A stretch of 64,000 bases of DNA. Origin: Colwellia polaris. GTDB lineage: Bacteria; Pseudomonadota; Gammaproteobacteria; Enterobacterales; Alteromonadaceae. The position numbers and the translations under genes were made by a program. The stretch is taken from contig NZ_NBOE01000017.1 in NCBI RefSeq assembly GCF_002104515.1, forward strand, positions 1-64,000, read 5' to 3'. Below are positions 55,499-62,697 of this stretch, piece by piece; position 1 is the first letter of the stretch; each line of letters begins with the position of its first letter. A model generated the notes under the pieces. The model was not told the DNA's origin. It did not search any database and worked only from the letters and a program-made list of their open reading frames with translations.

Positions 55499-55974
55499 TA
55501 GTTTAACACGCCATGCGTGATCATAACATTTTCAAATAAACTAATTATTTTTTCTAGTCCTGCTTGATCGTCAGCATCAAAGCGATTAAAGGCTTGGCTG
55601 TCTATATCAAGCACTGCAATGACTTTATCGTTTAAGCTTACGGGTAATACGATTTCTGAATTAGTCGTAGCATCACAAGCAATATGACCATCAAATTCAT
55701 GCACATCCGCAACGCGTTGTACTTCGTTTTCACTTACTGCTGTACCACAAACACCACGACCTACCGGTATGCGTATACAAGCTACTTTACCTTGGAATGG
55801 ACCTAGCACAAGTTCATTGTTTATCATTCGGTAGAAACCCACCCAATTAACATCAGCCAATTGCTCAAACAATAAAGCACTAACATTTGCCATGTTCGCA
55901 ATAACATCAGCTTCATCGCTGATCAATGCTTCAACTTGTGAATGTAAGTCACGATAGAAAGTATTTTTGCTCAT
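55498..55974 (-). CDS. msrC: Free methionine-(R)-sulfoxide reductase
   Basis: A 158-residue GAF-domain enzyme that reduces free Met-R-sulfoxide with thioredoxin. The three family cysteines are visible in KVACIRIPVGRGVCGTAV and GHIACDATTNSEIVLPV. ALLFEQLADVNWVGFYRM and VLDIDSQAFNRFDADDQAGL complete the GAF fold. Length matches E. coli MsrC/YebR (165). It is first in the operon with the small acidic ORF, proQ and prc; in E. coli yebR also precedes proQ. Confidence 0.93.
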   Translation of the reverse strand: MSKNTFYRDLHSQVEALISDEADVIANMANVSALLFEQLADVNWVGFYRMINNELVLGPFQGKVACIRIPVGRGVCGTAVSENEVQRVADVHEFDGHIACDATTNSEIVLPVSLNDKVIAVLDIDSQAFNRFDADDQAGLEKIISLFENVMITHGVLN

Positions 55975-56011
55975 TAATAATCATGCCTAGAATAAAAACG
56001 CATAACATACC

Positions 56012-56042
56012 CTGATAGCGCCTTAAATTAAAGCGCTATCAG
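56012..56042. promoter_or_regulatory. Perfect inverted repeat upstream of msrC
   Basis: CTGATAGCGC (56012-56021) and GCGCTATCAG (56033-56042) are perfect inverted arms around an 11-nt AT spacer, 38 nt upstream of the msrC start. It may be an operator or a 5' leader hairpin controlling the msrC-proQ-prc operon. No T-run follows on either strand, which argues against a terminator. Confidence 0.5.
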
Positions 56043-56297
56043 CAGCAATTAGCAATTATATGTGAATTTATTGTAGTTTAATGCCAATTATTTGCTTCAA
56101 AGCTGGTGTAGTAAATTCATTTGCCCTTTTACATGGAATTTTAAAACTAAACAGACAAACAAGCGCAGTAGATTTTTTCGGTCTAAAATCGATTACATCC
56201 CCTTATGTTAAGTCAACAATAATTAAAGGAATGCTAACGCTAAATTAATTAGATACACGTACTTACATTAGATGAAAAAATATTGCAGAAAAAATAA

Positions 56298-56323
56298 AAA
56301 ACAGAGTGATAACACTCTGTTTT
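56298..56323 (-). terminator. Terminator of the RidA-family gene
   Basis: AAAACAGAGTG (56298-56308) pairs perfectly with CACTCTGTTTT (56313-56323) around ATAA. On the minus strand a long T-rich tract follows. It lies 57 nt after the gene's stop. Confidence 0.88.
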
Positions 56324-56379
56324 ACTTTAAAGATAATTAAATGAAGATAATATTTATAGTATTGGGCAAATACAATCAA

Positions 56380-56856
56380 TTAATGAGTGCTAGCAATACA
56401 CTCAACCTCCACAGTCGCATTTAAAGCAAGTTTATTTACCGCAAATGCACTTCTAGCTGGGTATGGTGGTGAAAAGAAACGTGTATAAACTCGGTTAAAT
56501 GCTGCAAAGTCAGCAATATTAGTCAACATAACAGTGCACTTTACAACATTTTCCATGCCATACCCGTGGCTTTTTAACACTTGTTGTATATTCGTTAACG
56601 TTTGATTAGTTTCAGCAATAACACCACCTTTTGCCAGTTTACTTGTTTTAGGATCTAAGCCTATTTGGCCTGACAAATACAAGGTATTTTCAACACGCAC
56701 TGCCTCAGAAAAAGGTAACTTCTTTGATGCCGGTTTTGTATTTAAAAATTCAACATTTTTAGGCTCAGAACCTACATTTTCTAGTTGTTTGGCAAAGACC
56801 ATGTTATTCAATAATAACGGCGCTATGGCACAGAGCATAATACTAATTTTTTTCAT
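56380..56856 (-). CDS. Exported RidA-family (YjgF/YER057c) protein
   Basis: A 158-residue protein: signal peptide (MLCAIAPLLLNNMVFA), then a full RidA fold with FSEAVRVENTLYLSGQIGLD and the segment FSPPYPARSAFAVNKLALNA, which keeps the conserved Arg (PARSAF) and ends VEVECIA. RidA enzymes hydrolyse reactive enamine/imine intermediates in the cytoplasm; the signal peptide places this one in the periplasm, so its substrate must differ from that of cytosolic RidA. The gene starts 20 bp after the GFA-family gene, so both are probably cotranscribed. Confidence 0.88.
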   Translation of the reverse strand: MKKISIMLCAIAPLLLNNMVFAKQLENVGSEPKNVEFLNTKPASKKLPFSEAVRVENTLYLSGQIGLDPKTSKLAKGGVIAETNQTLTNIQQVLKSHGYGMENVVKCTVMLTNIADFAAFNRVYTRFFSPPYPARSAFAVNKLALNATVEVECIASTH

Positions 56857-56875
56857 CGTAAGTTATCCTAATTAA

Positions 56876-57292
56876 TTATTTAGTCGGTATTGTTTCAAAC
56901 GCTGGAATATTTGATACTTCGTTAAGCCAAGGAACTGCCGAGTTATGCCAAATTTGGCTTTTAGGTATCAGTAAATTGCGTTGCTCAATGCAACCTGCTC
57001 TTATGCCATACACTCGGTTTGTAGGCTCCTCTGAAGTTGCATAAATTGCACTTCCACAATTTTGACAAAAACCCTGTGCTCGTTTATTGCCACTTTCTGC
57101 AATCTTTATGTATTCTTTGGTTTTACCTTTAGTAAATGTTAAACCATTGGGCTCTGAGATAACCACGCTTCTAAACGCGGTACCAGATAGTTTTTGACAG
57201 TCAAGGCAATGGCATAATATTACCTTATTTTCGTCAATTTCTGCTTCAAAAGTTATTTCACCGCAATGACAACTGCCGTTAATATGCATCAT
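56876..57292 (-). CDS. GFA/CENP-V family zinc-binding protein
   Basis: A 138-residue protein with the GFA fold. Zinc cysteines appear in HINGSCHCGEITFEAEID, VILCHCLDCQKLSGTAFRS and GFCQNCGSAIYATSE. The family was named for glutathione-dependent formaldehyde activation but that activity is disputed; the role here is unknown. Two adjacent ATGs (57292 and 57289) could both start it. It is followed 20 bp on by the exported RidA gene. Confidence 0.88.
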   Translation of the reverse strand: MMHINGSCHCGEITFEAEIDENKVILCHCLDCQKLSGTAFRSVVISEPNGLTFTKGKTKEYIKIAESGNKRAQGFCQNCGSAIYATSEEPTNRVYGIRAGCIEQRNLLIPKSQIWHNSAVPWLNEVSNIPAFETIPTK

Positions 57293-57454
57293 TATTTTTA
57301 CTCTACTTACATATAGAGACTTAATAGTCTCTTGTTTGTGTTATTTGATATATAAAAATTCAATCATTGTTCAACTATCCGCACAACATTAAACAATGGT
57401 TAATCTCGAATAAAATTAGTCTTATTCATAAACAAAAATTTTAAGATGAAAGCG

Positions 57455-58726
57455 TTAAGATAAAAACTTCCACCATAAGAAAAACAGGCTAAATAAGGTT
57501 AATACCGTTAAACAAGTTAAGGTATACACTTTAAACCAGCCTTGTGGCTTGAGTTCATCATCAACATCTGCACCCATCATTACTTTATAATTTAACCACG
57601 CGTATATCGGTGCACTGACAAAAGATACCGTAGTCACAAAATCAAGCAGTGCTTTAATATCTGCGCTAAAATCACTAATAATCCACCAACTACCAACAAC
57701 TAATAATGCTAACGAAATTATATAAGCTTTATTCGCTTTACTTTGTGATGTCTCGCTTGGTGTTGCTTCGTCTTTCTCGCTATTTGCCAATAAAACAGCG
57801 CGTTTCCAAACTTGTGGAAAACCATCAGCAACAGCAAATGTAGTAGAGAATAAAGCAATAAAAGTGACCAGTGCCATCAATAACCAGCTCCATTCACCTA
57901 ACGCGGTGCTATAAATACCAACCAATTGTCCGGCAAAAGCTGCGGCTGATTGCGCAAAACCTTCGCCCTGACCAAACATTAGTAACGCGCCTAACCATAA
58001 AAAAATAACGGCCAATAAAAAGCTTGTAATGTAGCCAATATTAAAATCTATTGTGGCATTTTTTGCAGAAATTTTACTTGGCTTATCAACCTGAGATGTT
58101 GTCCAAATAGAATGCCACACCGATACTTCTATCGCTGTTGGCATCCAACCGATAAGTGCAACAATAAAAGCGATACTTGCGGCTGAGGTTAATGAAATAA
58201 TAGGCGCTTGACCTGAAGGCGTAAAACCTAAACGATTAATGGCAGCAAACCAGGCTATAACACTTGCGATTACTAAAATTAGCATCATCCACTTTAAAAG
58301 GTTGTTTAATAATTTATAGTGACCAATAAGTAATACAGCACAAACAATTCCAAGCACAAGGGCCGCCCATTGTGACAAAGATAGAACGTCTCCAAATAGG
58401 TTCATTGCCAATGCTGCCGTGACGATAGTTACGCCTGATTGAACAAAAAACATCGTGACAAAGGTTAGAAATAAGAATAAATAAAAGGCCCAGTTTCCTA
58501 CCCGCTTGTAACCATCGAGTAAGCTTTTACCGGTAAGGCCTGCATATTTAGGACCAAATAAAAAAAAGGGATATTTAACAACATGGGCAAGAATAATAAA
58601 GCCTAATAAGGCGAAGCCAAAGTCAGCCCCAGCTCTTGTTGCTTGTACTATATGCGAAACACCAATACTGGTTGCAGCCCAAACAATACCGGGGCCTAGA
58701 AGTGCGAATATTTTAGTAAATTTCAT
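57455..58726 (-). CDS. Nramp-fold transporter lacking canonical metal-site motifs
   Basis: A 423-residue inner-membrane protein with about 11 helices. TM1 LLGPGIVWAATSIGVSHIVQ and the following RAGADFGFALLGFIILAHVV align with Nramp. The metal-binding DPGN of TM1 is replaced by SIGVSH, and the TM6 motif MPH reads WMPTAIEVSVWHS. It therefore may move a different ion or substrate. ATG 58726 gives the usual Nramp N-terminus; an in-frame GTG at 58753 would add nine residues and cannot be excluded. A TetR-type gene ends 45 bp upstream on the same strand, suggesting a regulator-transporter pair. Confidence 0.8.
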   Translation of the reverse strand: MKFTKIFALLGPGIVWAATSIGVSHIVQATRAGADFGFALLGFIILAHVVKYPFFLFGPKYAGLTGKSLLDGYKRVGNWAFYLFLFLTFVTMFFVQSGVTIVTAALAMNLFGDVLSLSQWAALVLGIVCAVLLIGHYKLLNNLLKWMMLILVIASVIAWFAAINRLGFTPSGQAPIISLTSAASIAFIVALIGWMPTAIEVSVWHSIWTTSQVDKPSKISAKNATIDFNIGYITSFLLAVIFLWLGALLMFGQGEGFAQSAAAFAGQLVGIYSTALGEWSWLLMALVTFIALFSTTFAVADGFPQVWKRAVLLANSEKDEATPSETSQSKANKAYIISLALLVVGSWWIISDFSADIKALLDFVTTVSFVSAPIYAWLNYKVMMGADVDDELKPQGWFKVYTLTCLTVLTLFSLFFLWWKFLS

Positions 58727-58798
58727 AGAAGCCAAAGGTGAATTTAAATTCACAACAATTTAATACCTAATGCGTTAATTTGCAACTTTTTTCAATAG

Positions 58799-59425
58799 TT
58801 AAGTCGTTAAATAAGGTAGCACTATTTTAGATAATTCATGTGTAAGTTCTTCTGCGTTAAGTTCACTGGCAATAGCAGGTGTAAGAGAAGGATAAAGTAC
58901 TTTCTCAAGCAAACTCGTAATCATCATAAAAATAGCGGTATCTGCGGCTCTACTCTGGTTTTCTACTTTAATTTCATTATTAAATTTCAGCAATAAACCG
59001 GCGAGTCGCCGATAGATACTTTTACGATCAACCAGTTTGTCTGACTCTAACAAAGTTGAGTGCAAGCGTGAATTTAAATGTAAAGTTCGAAATACGCTTT
59101 TACGTGCCGCTGAAAACTCATAAATTTCGATAGAAATTATTTCTACTGCTTCTTTTAAACAGCTAAAATTAAGCAACTCTAATCGGTCAACCCATTGGTT
59201 GAGTTCATTACCAAAATCTTGATAGAGTAAAGGCAGTAAAGATTCTTTATCTTTAAAACGCCGATAAAACGTGCCTACAGATACGCCAGCATGATCAGCT
59301 AACTCTTTAATTGATATATGTTCGAAAAACTTATCTTGCAAACATAAATGTAAAGCGGCTAATAATTTTCGTTGAGTATCTTGGCTTCTTTTTTGCTTTG
59401 GTTTGAATACATTTTCGCTTGGCAT
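58799..59425 (-). CDS. TetR/AcrR-family transcriptional regulator
   Basis: A 208-residue repressor-type protein. The helix-turn-helix domain is at about 15-65 (RKLLAALHLCLQDKFFEHIS, IKELADHAGVSVGTFYRRFK, DKESLLPLLYQDF). The ligand-binding part (70-208) is helical and carries no recognisable family mark. It precedes the Nramp-like gene on the same strand, so it probably controls that gene and itself, perhaps through the inverted repeat at 59506-59531. The ligand is unknown. Confidence 0.9.
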   Translation of the reverse strand: MPSENVFKPKQKRSQDTQRKLLAALHLCLQDKFFEHISIKELADHAGVSVGTFYRRFKDKESLLPLLYQDFGNELNQWVDRLELLNFSCLKEAVEIISIEIYEFSAARKSVFRTLHLNSRLHSTLLESDKLVDRKSIYRRLAGLLLKFNNEIKVENQSRAADTAIFMMITSLLEKVLYPSLTPAIASELNAEELTHELSKIVLPYLTT

Positions 59426-59505
59426 TTTAATAATTTTCTATACGGTCATGAAACTACCCGAATAATGCAGTTTTTAATAAAAAACAGCAATATAAAAATT
59501 CATCT

Positions 59506-59531
59506 GTGTTGTTGGAAGGAGGTAACAACAC
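59506..59531. promoter_or_regulatory. Inverted repeat upstream of the TetR gene
   Basis: GTGTTGTT (59506-59513) and AACAACAC (59524-59531) are perfect inverted arms with a 10-nt spacer, about 80-105 bp upstream of the TetR-type start. It may be its autoregulatory operator. As it also follows the M20 gene, a terminator is the alternative, but no T-run follows on the minus strand. Confidence 0.45.
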
Positions 59532-59568
59532 TAAAATAAATTCTTATACTGCCATAAAGGGTTTTCGA

Positions 59569-60864
59569 CTATTTAGCTTGTTCCATATAATCCAAAGTTA
59601 ATTGTGTTAATGCCGCTGTGCCTGTTTTAAATGATGACTCATCAGCGAAAAAGTAAGGTGAATGATTACTTGCTGCTTTTTTTGGGTCTTTATCAGCAGG
59701 TGTTCCACCTAAAAACACGAACAACCCCGGTACTTCAAGGGCATAGAATGAAAAATCTTCTGCTCCTGTGATCTTAGGTAAAATATTCACCTTATCGATA
59801 CCTGCTACCTTTTGAAGGCTAGGTAACATTTGAGCGGTCAATTCAGGGTTGTTAATGGTTACTGGATAGCCCTCGTGAATATCTAAACTCGCCTTCGCAC
59901 CAGAAGCAGCTGCAATATGCGTGGCTGTAGTATTTATTTTCTCAAAGATGTGTTGACGATTATCCATATCGAAATTGCGAATAGTGCCAACCATTGCTAC
60001 CTTATCAGGAATAATATTATTGCGCACACCGCCAGAAATTTTGCCAAAAGATACAATAGCAGGCTCTTTGGTTATATCTATTTGGCGACTAACAATATGA
60101 TTAATACCCGTTACTATTTGAGCTGCTGCTGAAATTGGATCAACGCCAGTCCACGGTATAGAGCCATGTGTTTGCTCACCGTGCACCGTGATCTCAAAAC
60201 TGTCTGAGCTGGCCATAAATGGTCCACTGCGATAACCTATACTACCCGTAGGTAAACTTGAGGTTATATGCAAGCCGAAAGCGACATCAGGTTGGTGCCT
60301 TTTAAAGATGCCTTGTTTTAACATCAGTTCCGCGCCCCCTTCTTCATTCATTGGAGCGCCTTCTTCTGCTGGCTGAAAAACAAACATAACATCGCCGTGC
60401 AATTCATCCTTCATTCCTGCTAACACTTCAGCAGCGCCCATAAGCATAGCAACATGTGTATCATGGCCACAGGCATGCATAATACCAACATCTACGCCAC
60501 GGTAGTTTGTTGTTTTTATTGATTTAAATGGCAAATCCACTTGCTCGGTTACTGGTAAGGCATCCATATCTGCACGCAACATAACGGTAGGACCAGATTT
60601 TGCACCTTTTAAAATACCAACGACACCTGTGTAAGCAATTCCAGTTTCAACCTCCATCCCTAGGTTTTTTAAATGCTCAGCGACAATTTTTGCTGTACGA
60701 ACTTCACGGTTACCTAGCTCAGGATTCTGATGAAAGTCACGACGCCATTCAATAACTTTATCTTCAACATTGTGGAGTAATTTTTTATGCTCTGTTGATG
60801 CATTTGCACTAAAAGAAGACATTAAGCCCATGGCAACACAACAAGAGATGATTGATTTTTTCAT
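59569..60864 (-). CDS. Exported M20-family amidohydrolase
   Basis: A 431-residue protein of the M20D (hippurate/IAA-amino acid hydrolase-like) family. Signal peptide SIISCCVAMGLMSSFSANAS precedes the catalytic domain: EWRRDFHQNPELGNREVRTA, LRADMDALPV, GIMHACGHDTHVAMLMGAAE, FVFQPAEEGAPMNEEGGAEL, FGLHITSSLPTGSIG and TGAEDFSFYA. The metal and catalytic residues are all present. The start at 60864 has AAGGA 7 nt before the ATG; the open frame runs 42 codons further up into the preceding gene. It follows the amidohydrolase gene by 49 bp; both are exported and may act on related peptides or amides. Confidence 0.9.
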   Translation of the reverse strand: MKKSIISCCVAMGLMSSFSANASTEHKKLLHNVEDKVIEWRRDFHQNPELGNREVRTAKIVAEHLKNLGMEVETGIAYTGVVGILKGAKSGPTVMLRADMDALPVTEQVDLPFKSIKTTNYRGVDVGIMHACGHDTHVAMLMGAAEVLAGMKDELHGDVMFVFQPAEEGAPMNEEGGAELMLKQGIFKRHQPDVAFGLHITSSLPTGSIGYRSGPFMASSDSFEITVHGEQTHGSIPWTGVDPISAAAQIVTGINHIVSRQIDITKEPAIVSFGKISGGVRNNIIPDKVAMVGTIRNFDMDNRQHIFEKINTTATHIAAASGAKASLDIHEGYPVTINNPELTAQMLPSLQKVAGIDKVNILPKITGAEDFSFYALEVPGLFVFLGGTPADKDPKKAASNHSPYFFADESSFKTGTAALTQLTLDYMEQAK

Positions 60865-60913
60865 AGTAATTCCTTGGCAGAATAAATAATGATTCATTGG
60901 TTTGATTGTTGAT

Positions 60914-62347
60914 TCAGTGTAAGCCAACAACTTCTTTAATAGTGGCTCTAATTTTACTTGAGTTGTAACCAACTCCGTTTTTAAAAACAAGGTCCATGTT
61001 ACGTATCGCAGAGATGTCTTTGGCTAAATCCCCGTTAACTAAAATTAAATCAGCATGCTTTCCTGCTTCAATTGTACCAATATGTTGTTCACGCCCTAAA
61101 TATTCAGCGGCATTTAAGCTTGATATTTTAATCGCTTGCTCAATACTAAATCCCGCTTCTACTAATAATTCAACCACACGTTGATTAGCAAAGCCAGCAA
61201 TTACACCACCGAAACCAGTAGGATCAGTGCCTGCCATTAATTTACCACCAGCTTCAACAAACTTTTTCTCTAATAACATCATTTTTTTAAACACAATTGG
61301 CCAAGTAGCATTTTCTTGTTTTGCGACTTTCTCCCAAGTGCTTTCATATTGTTTACGTACCTGCGGAATTAATACTTCAAGTGCTTCTGGATAAGCTTTT
61401 GGGCGACCTTTAGTAAAGGTTTCAAATACAGGTAATGTTGAGGTTAAAGTTACGTCTTTACGGATCAATAAATCAATGAGATCGTTAACTTCTTTCGAGT
61501 CAATATCAAGATCAACTAACGATTGATGAGCTACTTTGTTACTTGGGCATTTATCTTTAACTTTATCTTTAACAAAGTCTGTTGCCGCAAAAAAACCATG
61601 TTCTAAATTATCTATGCCCAACTCTGCTGCTTCTCTGTAAGTTACTGAGCATAAATGAGCAGTCACTTTGTGATTTTTTTGATGAGCTATCTTTATAACT
61701 TGAGCAAGTTCATCTTGATGAATATGCATATACGCTTTATAAGAAGTTACACCTTCCGAAATCCAATAATTCATCATGGTTTTCGCGTTTTCAGCATCTC
61801 GCAAAGGTTTAATCTTTAAAATAGGTAAACCAGGTCCATTTAAATATGGTGCCGTTACGTCAATATCAGGACCAATAGATTTACCCGCATTAATGGCGTC
61901 GCGTAGCGCTAAGTCAGCATAAGGAGCTGTTGTACCCGCTGTTCTTGCGGTGGTAACTCCACCTGCTAAATACAAACGTGGGAAGCTATAAAGCATTTCC
62001 GTGTAGTTAGCTCTGCCTGTTGGGTAAAAAAGATGTTCATGCATCATAACTAAGCCAGGAATAAGCGTTTTACCCTGGCCATTAATCGTCGTAACATTTT
62101 CGGCTATATCAAAGTTTTTGGTATCGTTTATAGCGACTATTTTACCTTGATTAATTAACACCGTTTGTTGTTGTTTCGCCGCGCTACCTGTTCCGTCAAT
62201 AACACTGACATGGGTGATGGCAATATTACCTTTTGCATAATCAATAAATTCATCAACGTTATTAGCGAGTGCAGTTGAAGAAATGCTTGTTGATATCACC
62301 AACAAGGCTGACGATATACGATTTAAAATTGGTGTTTTTATTTTCAT
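60914..62347 (-). CDS. Exported amidohydrolase (imidazolonepropionase-like)
   Basis: A 477-residue metal-dependent hydrolase with signal peptide (LLVISTSISSTALA). Amidohydrolase marks are IAITHVSVIDGTGSAAKQQ, LIPGLVMMHEHLFYPTG (HxH), the bridging-lysine region SYKAYMHIHQ, VTAHLCS (His), DNLEHGFFA (His) and LMAGTDPTGFG (Asp). Closing EAGKHADLILVNGDL is typical. The fold includes prolidase-like dipeptidases and imidazolonepropionases; the exported form suggests breakdown of dipeptides or cyclic amides in the periplasm. It is first of a two-gene unit with the M20 gene. Confidence 0.88.
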   Translation of the reverse strand: MKIKTPILNRISSALLVISTSISSTALANNVDEFIDYAKGNIAITHVSVIDGTGSAAKQQQTVLINQGKIVAINDTKNFDIAENVTTINGQGKTLIPGLVMMHEHLFYPTGRANYTEMLYSFPRLYLAGGVTTARTAGTTAPYADLALRDAINAGKSIGPDIDVTAPYLNGPGLPILKIKPLRDAENAKTMMNYWISEGVTSYKAYMHIHQDELAQVIKIAHQKNHKVTAHLCSVTYREAAELGIDNLEHGFFAATDFVKDKVKDKCPSNKVAHQSLVDLDIDSKEVNDLIDLLIRKDVTLTSTLPVFETFTKGRPKAYPEALEVLIPQVRKQYESTWEKVAKQENATWPIVFKKMMLLEKKFVEAGGKLMAGTDPTGFGGVIAGFANQRVVELLVEAGFSIEQAIKISSLNAAEYLGREQHIGTIEAGKHADLILVNGDLAKDISAIRNMDLVFKNGVGYNSSKIRATIKEVVGLH

Positions 62348-62697
62348 AAAGCTAATTCTGTAATTTCGTTATAACTATCATAAAGACTAAGAGTTTAAAT
62401 GTAAATATAAATTCACATAAGGTAAGCTAGTGATACTAACCTCCTAAAAAGATAGATAATAAAAACACTTATCTATATATTACAATGAGTTAATTAATTA
62501 CCTATTTATAAATTCAATAGGGTATATTTAGATTAAGGATAAGTTGAATGCAAACTTATAACCGAGCATTTGCTGAAACTTAAAATGCAAAAGTGAGTTA
62601 AGTTGAAATATTAACGGGATAGATGGCCTCGTTAAACAAAGAAACTATGATAGGCTTTTAGTGTCATTATAATAATAACCGATAGTAGGCGCATGTT
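62348..62697. other. Divergent intergenic region before the M28 peptidase
   Basis: A 350-bp AT-rich gap holding the promoters of the amidohydrolase (minus) and M28 peptidase (plus) genes. No gene, RNA or clear inverted repeat is seen in it. TAGGCGC lies just upstream of the M28 ATG. Confidence 0.5.

Larger units (their letters stand above)
55975..56379. other. Intergenic region between msrC and ridA-like gene
   Basis: This 405-bp gap has no gene that I can support. It contains a perfect 10-bp inverted repeat close to the msrC start (56012-56042) and the ridA-like terminator (56298-56323). The part between, 56043-56297, is AT-rich and featureless apart from the likely msrC promoter. Confidence 0.5.
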
